From a virus: a stretch of 54,386 nucleotides of DNA. Shown here piece by piece: positions 33,209-40,947 of this stretch; position 1 is the first letter of the stretch, and each line of letters starts with the position of its first letter. Location of the stretch: IMG/VR virus record IMGVR_UViG_3300045738_001741, positions 1 to 54,386 of that record. One strand, given 5' to 3'. The translations under genes and the position numbers were made by a program. The notes under the pieces were generated by a model, which saw only the letters and a list, made by a program, of their open reading frames with translations, was not told the DNA's origin and made no database searches.

Positions 33209-33802
33209 TTAATGATTTTTGGAATCTGCTAATTCGTCGATTCGCAATTCCTCAATTGTTACCAATGGCGTCCACGGCACTCCTCGTTGGGCCAAGAGTG
33301 TCTCGGCACCTTCTTGACGATCCACTATTGTGATTGCCTTAATCACCTCGCAACCAAAGTCGGTAATGACATTGAAAGCATCAGCTAATGTTTGTCCACT
33401 TGATGCTACGTCATCCACTAAAATTACCTTATCTCCAGGTCGCACAGGACCAATAATTAAACCACTTTTGCCGTGGGGTTTTTCTTGTTTTCTAATGAGG
33501 AATCCTCGAACTCCATTTTGCACACGACCCTGATTATAACAGAATGCACCAACAATGGGATCGGCACCAATTGATGGGCCACCAATTGCATCGAATTCAG
33601 TACGAAACACACGTCCTACGTTCTCAACGTACAATACTCGCCACATGGATTTTATGATTTCAAAAAGTCCTTCGGATGATAGTGTGAGTTTTCGGCAATC
33701 CAAATAGTAATTGGATTTTTGGCCACTCTTAAGTGTGAAATCACCAAATTCTAATGCATGAGTAGTGATAGCCTTGATTAAGCTTTTTTTATCATCTGTC
33801 AT
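33209..33802 (-). CDS. pyrE: Orotate phosphoribosyltransferase
   Basis: A 197-residue enzyme making OMP from orotate and PRPP. The PRPP-binding loop VILVDDVASSGQTL (near 114-127), GPSIGADPIVGAF and RKQEKPHGKSG fit PyrE. It starts at the ATG at 33802 (MTDDKKSLIK); a GTG three codons upstream is an alternative, and neither has a clear ribosome site. It overlaps the preceding small gene by 11 bases. Together with pyrB and pyrG it points to a boosted pyrimidine pathway. Confidence 0.9.
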   Translation of the reverse strand: MTDDKKSLIKAITTHALEFGDFTLKSGQKSNYYLDCRKLTLSSEGLFEIIKSMWRVLYVENVGRVFRTEFDAIGGPSIGADPIVGAFCYNQGRVQNGVRGFLIRKQEKPHGKSGLIIGPVRPGDKVILVDDVASSGQTLADAFNVITDFGCEVIKAITIVDRQEGAETLLAQRGVPWTPLVTIEELRIDELADSKNH

Positions 33803-34031
33803 ATTTTTCACATGCCCGCATAGCGGGGCCTTTCTTTCTATGCCGACTGATGATCGATTCCTGACCATCCTTCAAACTAATGGCGTAATACGTATCTGGT
33901 ATGCCGTTAGGCCCTCTACCATATCTTATTTGGGAAAAAATAACTTTGTATCTTCCACACTTCGTTTCCCAAATTCTCCTATCAGAAACAATTGTCACAT
34001 CGGTTTTGCATCTTTTTTTCCACTCTAGCAT
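33792..34031 (-). CDS. Small basic unknown protein
   Basis: A 79-residue, lysine- and arginine-rich protein with SQIRYGRGPNGIPDTYYAISL in the middle. No family recognised. It overlaps the pyrE start by 11 bases, so the two may be coupled. Confidence is limited because it overlaps and has no strong ribosome site. Confidence 0.45.
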   Translation of the reverse strand: MLEWKKRCKTDVTIVSDRRIWETKCGRYKVIFSQIRYGRGPNGIPDTYYAISLKDGQESIISRHRKKGPAMRACEKYDR

Positions 34032-34104
34032 ACAACAGCCCTAATTCATAATATCAATTTTGAGCAATAAAATCAAAAGAAATTAGTTTGATCGTATATA
34101 TTTC

Positions 34105-34467
34105 ATGGACTTCAGAGAATGGTTGCTTCAAGAAATGGCTCATATCAAAGCCCCAGAAGGGCTTGAGATAGATGGTAAAACCGTTGACATGATTGATATG
34201 CATTTTGAGCATTATCCTTCTGAGATGAAAGATATACTTGGTTTCCGAAGCGCACCATTTGTCGCATTGGTTCCTGGATCAAAAGATTTATTCATGATAT
34301 GGAACGGCGAAAAGGCTACTTTGCGTCAAGGTAGTTTTCCACTTCACAATGTTCATCTTCCTGATGATTGGTGGGAATATGCCGAAGTGGTGTTTGAAGA
34401 TGGCTCCCATAAAGCATCATCTAAATCTATGGATGCCGTATTGGGAGTAGCACCCGCTTACAAGTAA
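34105..34467 (+). CDS. Unknown protein with capsid-targeting-like N-terminus
   Basis: A 120-residue protein starting MDFREWLLQEMAHIKA, a strong match to the M-x-F-x-E-[FW]-L-x-x-E motif; a cleavage site of L-x-E type (LLQE) follows. The remainder has no known domain (DGKTVDMIDMHFEHYP..., DWWEYAEVVFEDG). The upstream TATATATTTC is immediately before the ATG, so the mRNA leader is unclear. Confidence 0.6.
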   Translation: MDFREWLLQEMAHIKAPEGLEIDGKTVDMIDMHFEHYPSEMKDILGFRSAPFVALVPGSKDLFMIWNGEKATLRQGSFPLHNVHLPDDWWEYAEVVFEDGSHKASSKSMDAVLGVAPAYK

Positions 34468-34472
34468 AGCAA

Positions 34473-34489
34473 ATCTGCATGATGCAGAT
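34473..34489. promoter_or_regulatory. Palindrome upstream of the PMP3-like gene
   Basis: ATCTGCAT-G-ATGCAGAT is a perfect 8-base inverted repeat with one central base, 41 bases before the PMP3-like start and 5 bases after the previous stop. An operator or a weak terminator is possible. Confidence 0.4.
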
Positions 34490-34529
34490 ATAGATAATAT
34501 AGACACAAAACATCAAGGAGGATGATATC

Positions 34530-34694
34530 ATGGATGCACTTAGATTAATTTGTTCTATATTTATTCCACCGTTAGGCGTGTTTATGCAAGTAGGCTTCGG
34601 TCTACATTTTTGGATGAACATTCTGCTAACTTTGATGGGATATGTCCCAGGCGTAATTCACGCTGCATATATAATACTTAGAGAAGATGACTAA
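34530..34694 (+). CDS. PMP3/UPF0057-family membrane peptide
   Basis: A 54-residue peptide: MDALRLICSIFIPPLGVFMQ then VGFGLHFWMNILLTLMGYVP and GVIHAAYIILREDD. It matches the PMP3/YqaE family, with I-P-P-L-G-V-F, G-F-G, a W-x-N-I-L-L-T-L-x-G-Y-x-P-G-x-I-H core and two membrane helices. The ATG has an ideal AAGGAGG eight bases upstream. PMP3 proteins change membrane potential or ion leakage under stress in bacteria, plants and yeast. Followed by a terminator. The gene is below common length cut-offs. Confidence 0.88.
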   Translation: MDALRLICSIFIPPLGVFMQVGFGLHFWMNILLTLMGYVPGVIHAAYIILREDD

Positions 34695-34700
34695 CCAATA

Positions 34701-34728
34701 AAAGCCCCGCCTATGTGGACGGGGCTTT
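34701..34728 (+). terminator. Intrinsic terminator after the PMP3-like gene
   Basis: AAAGCCCCG/CGGGGCTTT, a perfect 9-base-pair stem with a 10-base loop, followed by TTTCTTC. It closes the PMP3-like transcript. Confidence 0.85.
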
Positions 34729-34775
34729 CTTCATGGAAATAAGAAATGGGTGATAAAATTAGTAAGCTAAGGTTT

Positions 34776-35246
34776 TTATTTAGGAGGCGGTGGTAATTTT
34801 GGATTTTCTGGAACTACTAGAATTTCTGGTGGTTTCTTTTGTGGGATTTTGTCTGGTACTACCCCAACCGGCCAGTTACTTGATCGATCCGGTTTAGGCG
34901 TGCCTGGATCGCTCCATGATGTGGCGAACTGATCGATGGCGGCATGATAGCCATCGGCATAATTAGCCGAGCGATATAGCGTCGTGGCCGCTGCATAGCC
35001 ATCTGTATAAGTGCCTTTGGCTTCACCACCCATACGAATTAGAGCGTCACGATAACCTTCCTCATAGGTTTGGGCGGTCGATGCCGTGTGTTCCATTTGT
35101 CGCACTTCTCCTGCCAGCACCCGACACTCGGCTTCAGAGAGTACATTCTTCAGTTTTAGTTCTTGATTGTAATTGACATTTATAAATGCCCCAACGACAT
35201 TGGCCAAAGTCAATATCCCAATCCCAATCCATGCAACATTCTTCAT
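34776..35246 (-). CDS. Membrane-anchored protein with GY repeats
   Basis: A 156-residue protein. MKNVAWIGIGILTLANVVGAF is a signal anchor or signal peptide. The exported part has three Y-x-[DE]-G-Y repeats (YEEGYRDAL, YTDGYAAAT, YADGYHAAI) and a proline-rich C-terminus ending KLPPPPK. Ribosome site AAGGAG. Perhaps an envelope protein, such as a spanin- or surface-exclusion-like factor; no family recognised. Confidence 0.6.
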   Translation of the reverse strand: MKNVAWIGIGILTLANVVGAFINVNYNQELKLKNVLSEAECRVLAGEVRQMEHTASTAQTYEEGYRDALIRMGGEAKGTYTDGYAAATTLYRSANYADGYHAAIDQFATSWSDPGTPKPDRSSNWPVGVVPDKIPQKKPPEILVVPENPKLPPPPK

Positions 35247-35290
35247 CTTATGCTCCTTCGAGAATCAACTCTGTATCCTGTAAGTTTTAA

Positions 35291-35319
35291 ATTGTACTGT
35301 TGACTTTGGCAATCGTCAA
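35291..35319 (-). promoter_or_regulatory. Sigma-70-type promoter for the GY-repeat gene
   Basis: TTGACG and TACAAT separated by 17 bases on the minus strand, 45 bases upstream of the gene start. Confidence 0.6.
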
Positions 35320-35392
35320 GCACTTGAGAAATTTACTTGTTTTTTCTGTATATAAAGGCTGGTGGATATTTCAAATAAAAAAGGCAAGGTCA

Positions 35393-35659
35393 ATGGATAT
35401 AAGATACTACCCTAACGATCCAGCATTTGACGATCCCAGTAATGTCTATGCTGAACACGGCACTATTGGATATGCTGGTAGAGGGTGGTATTATTTCGTT
35501 CACAGCCATTTATATGGCCCGTTTGATAGTGAAGAAGCAGCAATCCTTGGAAAAGAAGAACAGCGACTTCGTGATGAGGGTGAGGGCTTACCGTTTTTGT
35601 GTTGGGCGCAAAGAAAACCCCCGGCCATTGCAGCCGGGGGGTTTCTACCACTGGTTTAA
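35393..35659 (+). CDS. Small unknown protein overlapping a terminator
   Basis: An 88-residue frame from the ATG with AAGGTC upstream (preferred to an earlier ATG). The sequence has W, Y and G clusters (GYAGRGWYYFVHSHLYGPFDSEEAAILG), resembling short phage proteins that carry a WYxxxxxxGPF-type motif. The last 15 codons run through the hairpin at 35615-35644, so the C-terminus may be accidental. Function unknown. Confidence 0.5.
   Translation: MDIRYYPNDPAFDDPSNVYAEHGTIGYAGRGWYYFVHSHLYGPFDSEEAAILGKEEQRLRDEGEGLPFLCWAQRKPPAIAAGGFLPLV
35615..35644 (-). terminator. Strong terminator after the arginine-rich gene
   Basis: AAACCCCCGGC pairs with GCCGGGGGGTTT (one bulged G); on the minus strand it is followed by TTTTCTTT. 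It closes the transcript of the arginine-rich exported protein and the tandem repeats. Confidence 0.8.
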
Positions 35660-35665
35660 TCTCTA

Positions 35666-35788
35666 GGCGGGAAACGAGTATGTAGTTTTTACTCGTTTTG
35701 AGGTGTTGGGGCATTGACACCCTCAACGGCGGGAAACGAGTATGTAGTTTTACTCGTTTTGAGGTGTTGGGGCATTGACGCCCTCAAC
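35666..35788. repeat. Two tandem 62-base units, each with two hairpins
   Basis: Copies at 35666-35727 and 35728-35788 differ by one missing T and one base. Each unit holds two inverted repeats: AAACGAGT/ACTCGTTT and TTGAGG-GT/AC-CCTCAA. The second copy encodes the C-terminal VEGVNAPTPQNE of the arginine-rich gene. A duplicated terminator-like or RNA-processing element, or recombination site, is possible. Confidence 0.8.
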
Positions 35789-36100
35789 GGTGGGGTTGGT
35801 TCGTCTGAATCTGATGCGGGCAACACGACGAACTGCATTTGGGATCGCACGTAAAATATTCCGAACGGGATGTCTCTTGCGATTACGAACGGCACTCGCC
35901 CCTTTGCGAATTACGCTTACTCCACCACGCAGTACATTCGCTCCCCGACGCAGAATGTTTCTGACTGGCCTGTTGCGAATTACATTCGCTCCTGCACGCA
36001 AGACGTTCCGAACGGGCTGGCGATCAAGGTGAGCATACTGCACATCGATTTCGCCAGCGCCCGGTAGTGCAGATGCGATCAATAAAATGGCTGCGTTCAT
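35750..36100 (-). CDS. Exported arginine-rich repeat protein
   Basis: A 116-residue protein with a signal peptide (MNAAILLIASALPGAGE) and AAAAGGAG before the ATG. The mature part is extremely basic with repeats of the P-V-R-N-[VI]-L-R type (three copies), each followed by GANV-like or similar residues. Such a cationic peptide could disrupt the envelope, bind lipopolysaccharide or compact nucleic acid. No family recognised. A good promoter lies 70 bases upstream, so it is expressed alone. Confidence 0.6.
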   Translation of the reverse strand: MNAAILLIASALPGAGEIDVQYAHLDRQPVRNVLRAGANVIRNRPVRNILRRGANVLRGGVSVIRKGASAVRNRKRHPVRNILRAIPNAVRRVARIRFRRTNPTVEGVNAPTPQNE

Positions 36101-36167
36101 GTTTACTCCTTTTGTAAAAGTTGCAGCTTTTCTCTGTGTTCTTGGAGTCCAACTCCATGATTAAACA

Positions 36168-36195
36168 ATTGTAGCCAAACTCTCAATCTTGTCAA
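36168..36195 (-). promoter_or_regulatory. Sigma-70-type promoter for the arginine-rich gene
   Basis: TTGACA and TACAAT separated by 16 bases on the minus strand. A TGGAGT/ACTCCA hairpin lies in the resulting leader (36143-36157). Confidence 0.65.
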
Positions 36196-36374
36196 CCACA
36201 GTTTTAAGTAACAAATATTTGGATATATGGGCAGCATAGGGGGTTAGAAAATTACTATGGGCGTTCAGATTTTGGCGGGAAAATATGTTTTTTGTGCGAC
36301 TATTTTGTTTTTCGCATTGCAGTTTTGAGTCTACTTATGTCCTTTTTTCATGACAAGACTATATATTTAATGAC

Positions 36375-36803
36375 ATGATAAGTTTTAGCAATTTCGTCGA
36401 TCTATATGAACAAGCACCGCCACCACTACCTCCACCACCTGCTGGAGGAGCGCCACCGATGCCGCCAATGGGAGGCCCACCGATGGGAGGTCCACCGATG
36501 CCGCCGATGGGAGGAGCACCACCAATGGGAATGGGAGGCGCACCTGGCGCACCTGGCGCTCCTGGAGGATCGCAACCTCTAACGCAACTAAAAGTTACAT
36601 CTGTGTGGGATGTTATGGAAAAGCTTTTAGATGGCGAACCTATCGAAGATGAAAAACAAGCGGATAAGGCTGGACAGGATCAATCTAATATGGTAGCTTC
36701 TGATCAACCTCAACCGCCGCCTGCACAGGCGCTACCGGGAATGGCCCCCTCTGGCCAAATACCACCGGGACAGTCGCCCCTTTTGGGCGCACCGGGTTTC
36801 TAG
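36375..36803 (+). CDS. Pro/Gly-rich protein with capsid-targeting-like N-terminus
   Basis: A 142-residue protein starting MISFSNFVDLYEQAPP, then a low-complexity P/G/M region with repeats of GGPPM and GGAPP, then a short helical part (VTSVWDVMEKLLDGEPIEDE near 74-93) and another P/Q-rich tail. The N-terminus has an L-x-E site (LYE). Probably disordered; candidate packaged protein. It lies 42 bases before the gp47-like gene on the same strand. Confidence 0.6.
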   Translation: MISFSNFVDLYEQAPPPLPPPPAGGAPPMPPMGGPPMGGPPMPPMGGAPPMGMGGAPGAPGAPGGSQPLTQLKVTSVWDVMEKLLDGEPIEDEKQADKAGQDQSNMVASDQPQPPPAQALPGMAPSGQIPPGQSPLLGAPGF

Positions 36804-36845
36804 AGTTTTCCCGTAGCTATTATTTTCAACCACCGAGAGGGCGGT

Positions 36846-37904
36846 ATGTCGAAGGTACTTCTTTTTAGTGATTTGCACATCCACCCACACAAACGAAGAA
36901 CTGAAAGATTAGATGATTGTCTTGAAGTATTAGAGTGGGTTTTCGATACGGCAAAATCACGTAATATAGATCATATAATCTTTGCTGGCGATCTGTTTCA
37001 TGATCGGCAGAAGATTGATGTGCTAACTTATCAACGTACATTCGAGATATTCCAAAAGAAACTTGCTAGTAAAATATGGATTCTTTTAGGTAATCATGAT
37101 CTCTGGCATCTCAAGAAACTAGATGTCTCAAGCGTGTTTCCGCTAACCGCTATTCCTGGCGTAACGGTTGTTGCTCAACCTAGCACACTTGATATAGCTG
37201 AGCATCCCATCAGTTTTTTACCTTACACTCATGATCCCATTACAGATTTGGCAAAGATTAAAAATGAGTGCTCAACTAAAATTCTCATTGGGCACATTGC
37301 TATCGATAACGCTGTATGGAACCGTATGCATGGAATACGTTCAGAAGTTTCTATAGAGCATGATGGGGAAATGACAAAGGTGGGCACAGATATTTTCAAA
37401 GATTGGGGTCAGGTTTATCTTGGGCATTATCATGCTGAGCAAAAATTAGATCATAACGTTGAATACATTGGATCGCCTTTGCAATTGAGTTTTGGAGAAG
37501 CTTTTCAACACAAACACATAATTATACTTGATCTAGAAACTTATGATAAAGAATACATCCGAAACACATTTAGTCCTCAACATTTTATAATTCCTGAAGC
37601 TGATCTGGGGAAATACAAATTAGAAAACAACTTTATTCGTGTGATAGTGGACGATATTGCTGACTCTAAAACCATAGACATGCGGAATGACATTACTCAA
37701 AATAATAACGTTGGCAGTTTAGAAATTAAGCAGGTAGAAAAAAAGCAAGAAGAGTGTTTAATCGAGAATGCTAAGGCTATTTTGTTTGAAGAATCTAAAA
37801 TGCTTGGAAGGTATGTTGAAGAAATTGAAAAACATACTGGATTACAAGACCTAAACAAGGAACACTTGTTAGAAATTGGAAAAATGATTGCAGATGAAAG
37901 TTAA
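36846..37904 (+). CDS. gp47/SbcD-like nuclease (Mre11 type)
   Basis: A 352-residue metallophosphoesterase subunit of the recombination nuclease. Phosphodiesterase motifs are SDLHIH (8-13), GDLFHDR (about 47-53), LGNHD (about 82-86), GHI and GHYHAEQ (about 195-201). The C-terminal part has helical residues expected for binding gp46. With gp46 it processes DNA ends and feeds recombination-dependent replication. The start has GAGAGGGCGG upstream. The gp46 partner follows one gene later. Confidence 0.9.
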   Translation: MSKVLLFSDLHIHPHKRRTERLDDCLEVLEWVFDTAKSRNIDHIIFAGDLFHDRQKIDVLTYQRTFEIFQKKLASKIWILLGNHDLWHLKKLDVSSVFPLTAIPGVTVVAQPSTLDIAEHPISFLPYTHDPITDLAKIKNECSTKILIGHIAIDNAVWNRMHGIRSEVSIEHDGEMTKVGTDIFKDWGQVYLGHYHAEQKLDHNVEYIGSPLQLSFGEAFQHKHIIILDLETYDKEYIRNTFSPQHFIIPEADLGKYKLENNFIRVIVDDIADSKTIDMRNDITQNNNVGSLEIKQVEKKQEECLIENAKAILFEESKMLGRYVEEIEKHTGLQDLNKEHLLEIGKMIADES

Positions 37905-37922
37905 AGACGGTAAGAAGTTTTG

Positions 37923-38783
37923 ATGGAAAGAAATCCGGTCGGTGAAACAGCAATTATCTCGTGGGCCAGTGGGCATGACTTTTGTCGGCTTCCAGAGTTT
38001 AATGTTTTTTTACAGTCTATAAGACGATGCGGATTCTTAGGGGATGTTATTTTATTTAGCCATGATTTGGACGCAAAAATGCGACATCGTTTCAAATCAA
38101 TGGGATATGATGTAATCGAAGTTAATCCAGATAGAATTCATGTAGTTGTTAGAGATCGGTTTTTAATACTCTACGAGTGGCTAGTGGATCATGGTTGGAA
38201 ATACAACAACATTATTATGACTGACTCGAAGGATGTTTTGTTTCAGCGAGACCCAGTAGAATATATTAATAAAGCCGCAACTGCTCGAAAGCTCACTCAA
38301 CCGACATGGATTACAGGCGATGCATATGTTATGCTTTGTAGTGAGGGCGAAGAACATTGTAAAAGTTCTTGGAATTCTATTAACCAAGTTAGGCTACAAC
38401 AAAATGTGGCTGAATTTGAACAGAATTTCGTCCATAGGCCGATTATCAACTCAGGATTTATTATTGGCACTCCAGAAGAGTTGAAGAATCTATCTATTTT
38501 GCTATGGACAAATAGTATCAGAACGTTAGATTCTTTAAGTGAGCAAGCAACATTAAATTATCTCTATTTTTACCTAGAGAAAGACGCCAGATATGAGTTA
38601 TATACGCCCCAAGATTGTCCGCTTTGCATCACTGGCGAAGGCATAAAAGAAGGATGGCTTGACTCTAAGCCTATTTTCAAAGATGGTCAATTATATTATC
38701 CAAAATCAGATGAGCCGTTTTACGTTTTTCATCAATGGGACAGAACGGAATATAGGGATGCTATTTTGGAGCAATTTGTATGA
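37923..38783 (+). CDS. GT-A glycosyltransferase-like protein
   Basis: A 286-residue protein. MTDSKDVLFQRDP (about 100-112) carries a DxD-type site (T-D-x-x-D) typical of nucleotide-sugar transferases, then PIINSGFIIGTPEELKN and SEQATLNYLYF fit the GT8/GT77-like group. The acceptor is unknown. It is inserted between the gp47 and gp46 genes, with its stop overlapping the gp46 start as ATGA. I use the ATG at 37923 rather than a TTG three bases before it. Confidence 0.7.
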   Translation: MERNPVGETAIISWASGHDFCRLPEFNVFLQSIRRCGFLGDVILFSHDLDAKMRHRFKSMGYDVIEVNPDRIHVVVRDRFLILYEWLVDHGWKYNNIIMTDSKDVLFQRDPVEYINKAATARKLTQPTWITGDAYVMLCSEGEEHCKSSWNSINQVRLQQNVAEFEQNFVHRPIINSGFIIGTPEELKNLSILLWTNSIRTLDSLSEQATLNYLYFYLEKDARYELYTPQDCPLCITGEGIKEGWLDSKPIFKDGQLYYPKSDEPFYVFHQWDRTEYRDAILEQFV

Positions 38784-40798
38784 TTGATTTATGTTTTTCG
38801 TATATCGCTGCTGAAAACTTTCTCTGCTTTGGTCCAAAAGGTATAGAGATCGACTTAACTCAGTATGGCAATATAGTTCTCATTCGTGGCGAAAACATGG
38901 ATGTACAAGAAGAAGATAAGAGTGCATCTAATGGTGTTGGTAAATCTTCGATCCCAGAGATTATAGTTTATACCTTATTCGGGAAGAGTATCAAACAGCC
39001 CAAGAAGTTAACTCATAATAATGTTATCAACAACAAGATTGGCAAGAAACTTAGAACAGAAGTTCGTTGGGATAAATATCGTGTTGTTCGAACACGTAAA
39101 CCTGATTCTCTAAGGTTATGGGAAAGTTCAGATAGTGATTGGAGTCAATTGGGAGATGAAAAGTGGGAGGATGACCATGAGATTTCTCTAGGTGGTATGC
39201 CAGCCACGCAAAAAGAAATAGAAGATAAGATCGGTTTGAATTATCAGAATTTCGTCAATATAGTAGTATTCACTGATAATAATGCAGGATCATTTCTAGA
39301 ATGCGATCTACCTGCTAAAAGGCAGATCGTGGAGAACTTGTTATCGCTTGACAAGTATCGTCAGTATTCGGATTCAGCTAAAAAGGCTAGAAATGAATTC
39401 AAAGATAAGATCAAATTGATAGGGAATGGTTATGAACATCTATTAGTAGAATTACAGGCATCTAAGAATCGTGTTACTCAAGTTAACGAACAAAAAAGTG
39501 ATTGGATAACTGCAAAAAAACAAGAACTAGATACCCTCACAAAACAAATTGAAATAAAGAATACAGAACTACAATCAACAGATGTCGGTAACGCTATGAT
39601 TCGTTATCGAGAAGCTCAGGAAGAGATTGCTGCGATAGATGCCTCTATCGTCGAGCTAGATTCTGAATTGCCCAAAGTAAAGGGTCTGTTAGATAAAGCT
39701 CAAGCTAAGCTACAAGAAACAAATGAGGAGAAAAATAATGTAAATAATGGTATACAAAAGTACGAGATGGTTATTAACATGACCACTCAGGATATTGTCA
39801 AGAATGAGGCTACAATCAAGTCTTATGAAGATAATAAAGATACTACATGTCCCACATGTCTTGGCACAGTTGTGGAAGAAAACTATCGCATGGTAGTTGA
39901 TGAATGTATAAAAGTCATTGAAAACAAACAGAAGGATATTCAACCTCTTCTTAAAGTTATCGTTGATGAGAAAGCTAAAATTACCGAATGCGAAACTGTC
40001 ATTAAGAACCTCAAAGAAGGCATCAAATCGGGGGAACGTCACTATAAGGGAACCTCGAAAGAATTAGATGCACATCGGAAGAGGCGTGGAGAATTAGATA
40101 AAATAGAAAAACCAGAAGGAGACGTGTACGCAGCCGTTCTGACTAAGCAGATAGATGGATTGCTTGAGCAAAAAGTTAGTAAAGAGCAAGAGATCAATGG
40201 GCCTTCGCCATATGTGGCGATCCTAGAATCTACTGAGAAAGAGGTTGTGGACAAACAAAAAGAATGTGTCGATAAAAAAGCTGAGTTGTTAGAAGCTGAG
40301 AAGGAGTTGCCTTATTATGAATTTTGGGTTACTGCTTTTGGCGATACGGGTATTAGAAAGTTTGTTATTGATGGCATTATACCCGCTCTCAACTCACGCA
40401 TTTCTTATTGGCTTCAATTTCTAATTGATGGGAAGATTTCTCTATTGTTTGACAATCAACTTGAAGAAACCATAGAGCGAAATCCCTCAGATGGTGATCC
40501 TTTTGTTTATTATGCTATGTCTGGTGGCGAAAGACGAAGATTAAATTTGTCGGTGTCTCAAGCATTTGCTCACGTTATGATGCTCAATTCTGGAGCATCC
40601 CCTTCTCTTGTGTTTCTAGATGAGGTCACCACAAACATCGATCCCATTGGCGTTCAGGGAGTTTATAACATGATTGCAGAATTAGCCAATCATAAGCAGG
40701 TGTTTGTGACCACTCATGATCGTGATTTGTTGGATATTTTATCTGGTTGCGAGAGTATAAATCTCAAGAAGCTCAACGGATTCACGACGCTAGTTTGA
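38780..40798 (+). CDS. gp46/SbcC-like ATPase (Rad50 type)
   Basis: A 672-residue SMC-like partner of gp47. N-terminal Walker A is NGVGKSS (51-57). Two long coiled-coil arms flank a zinc hook C-P-T-C near residue 357. The ABC signature MSGGERRRLNLS is near 579 and Walker B LVFLDEV near 612. Together with gp47 it resects DNA ends. The length is above T4 gp46 (560) but within the SbcC-like range for phages. Confidence 0.9.
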   Translation: MIDLCFSYIAAENFLCFGPKGIEIDLTQYGNIVLIRGENMDVQEEDKSASNGVGKSSIPEIIVYTLFGKSIKQPKKLTHNNVINNKIGKKLRTEVRWDKYRVVRTRKPDSLRLWESSDSDWSQLGDEKWEDDHEISLGGMPATQKEIEDKIGLNYQNFVNIVVFTDNNAGSFLECDLPAKRQIVENLLSLDKYRQYSDSAKKARNEFKDKIKLIGNGYEHLLVELQASKNRVTQVNEQKSDWITAKKQELDTLTKQIEIKNTELQSTDVGNAMIRYREAQEEIAAIDASIVELDSELPKVKGLLDKAQAKLQETNEEKNNVNNGIQKYEMVINMTTQDIVKNEATIKSYEDNKDTTCPTCLGTVVEENYRMVVDECIKVIENKQKDIQPLLKVIVDEKAKITECETVIKNLKEGIKSGERHYKGTSKELDAHRKRRGELDKIEKPEGDVYAAVLTKQIDGLLEQKVSKEQEINGPSPYVAILESTEKEVVDKQKECVDKKAELLEAEKELPYYEFWVTAFGDTGIRKFVIDGIIPALNSRISYWLQFLIDGKISLLFDNQLEETIERNPSDGDPFVYYAMSGGERRRLNLSVSQAFAHVMMLNSGASPSLVFLDEVTTNIDPIGVQGVYNMIAELANHKQVFVTTHDRDLLDILSGCESINLKKLNGFTTLV

Positions 40799-40947
40799 CC
40801 TTATTTTGATTACTAAACAAGTTGATTTCTTAATAGTAGGATTTTTCTATAAAAATGAAATCATAAGCTTTAGATATACTTCCCTGCTGAGAGAAAGTCA
40901 TAGAAATTAGAATTAGTATAGGAATTAGAAATTAGGAAGGAAGATTT

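Noticed and set aside
35775-36067. Plus-strand frames opposite the arginine-rich gene
   Set aside because: They are antisense shadows of a gene with a good promoter, ribosome site and signal peptide on the minus strand.
40799-40947. Cobalamin riboswitch before the B12-dependent RNR
   Set aside because: The leader is short and AT-rich with GAAATTAG repeats; no B12-box-like core is visible.
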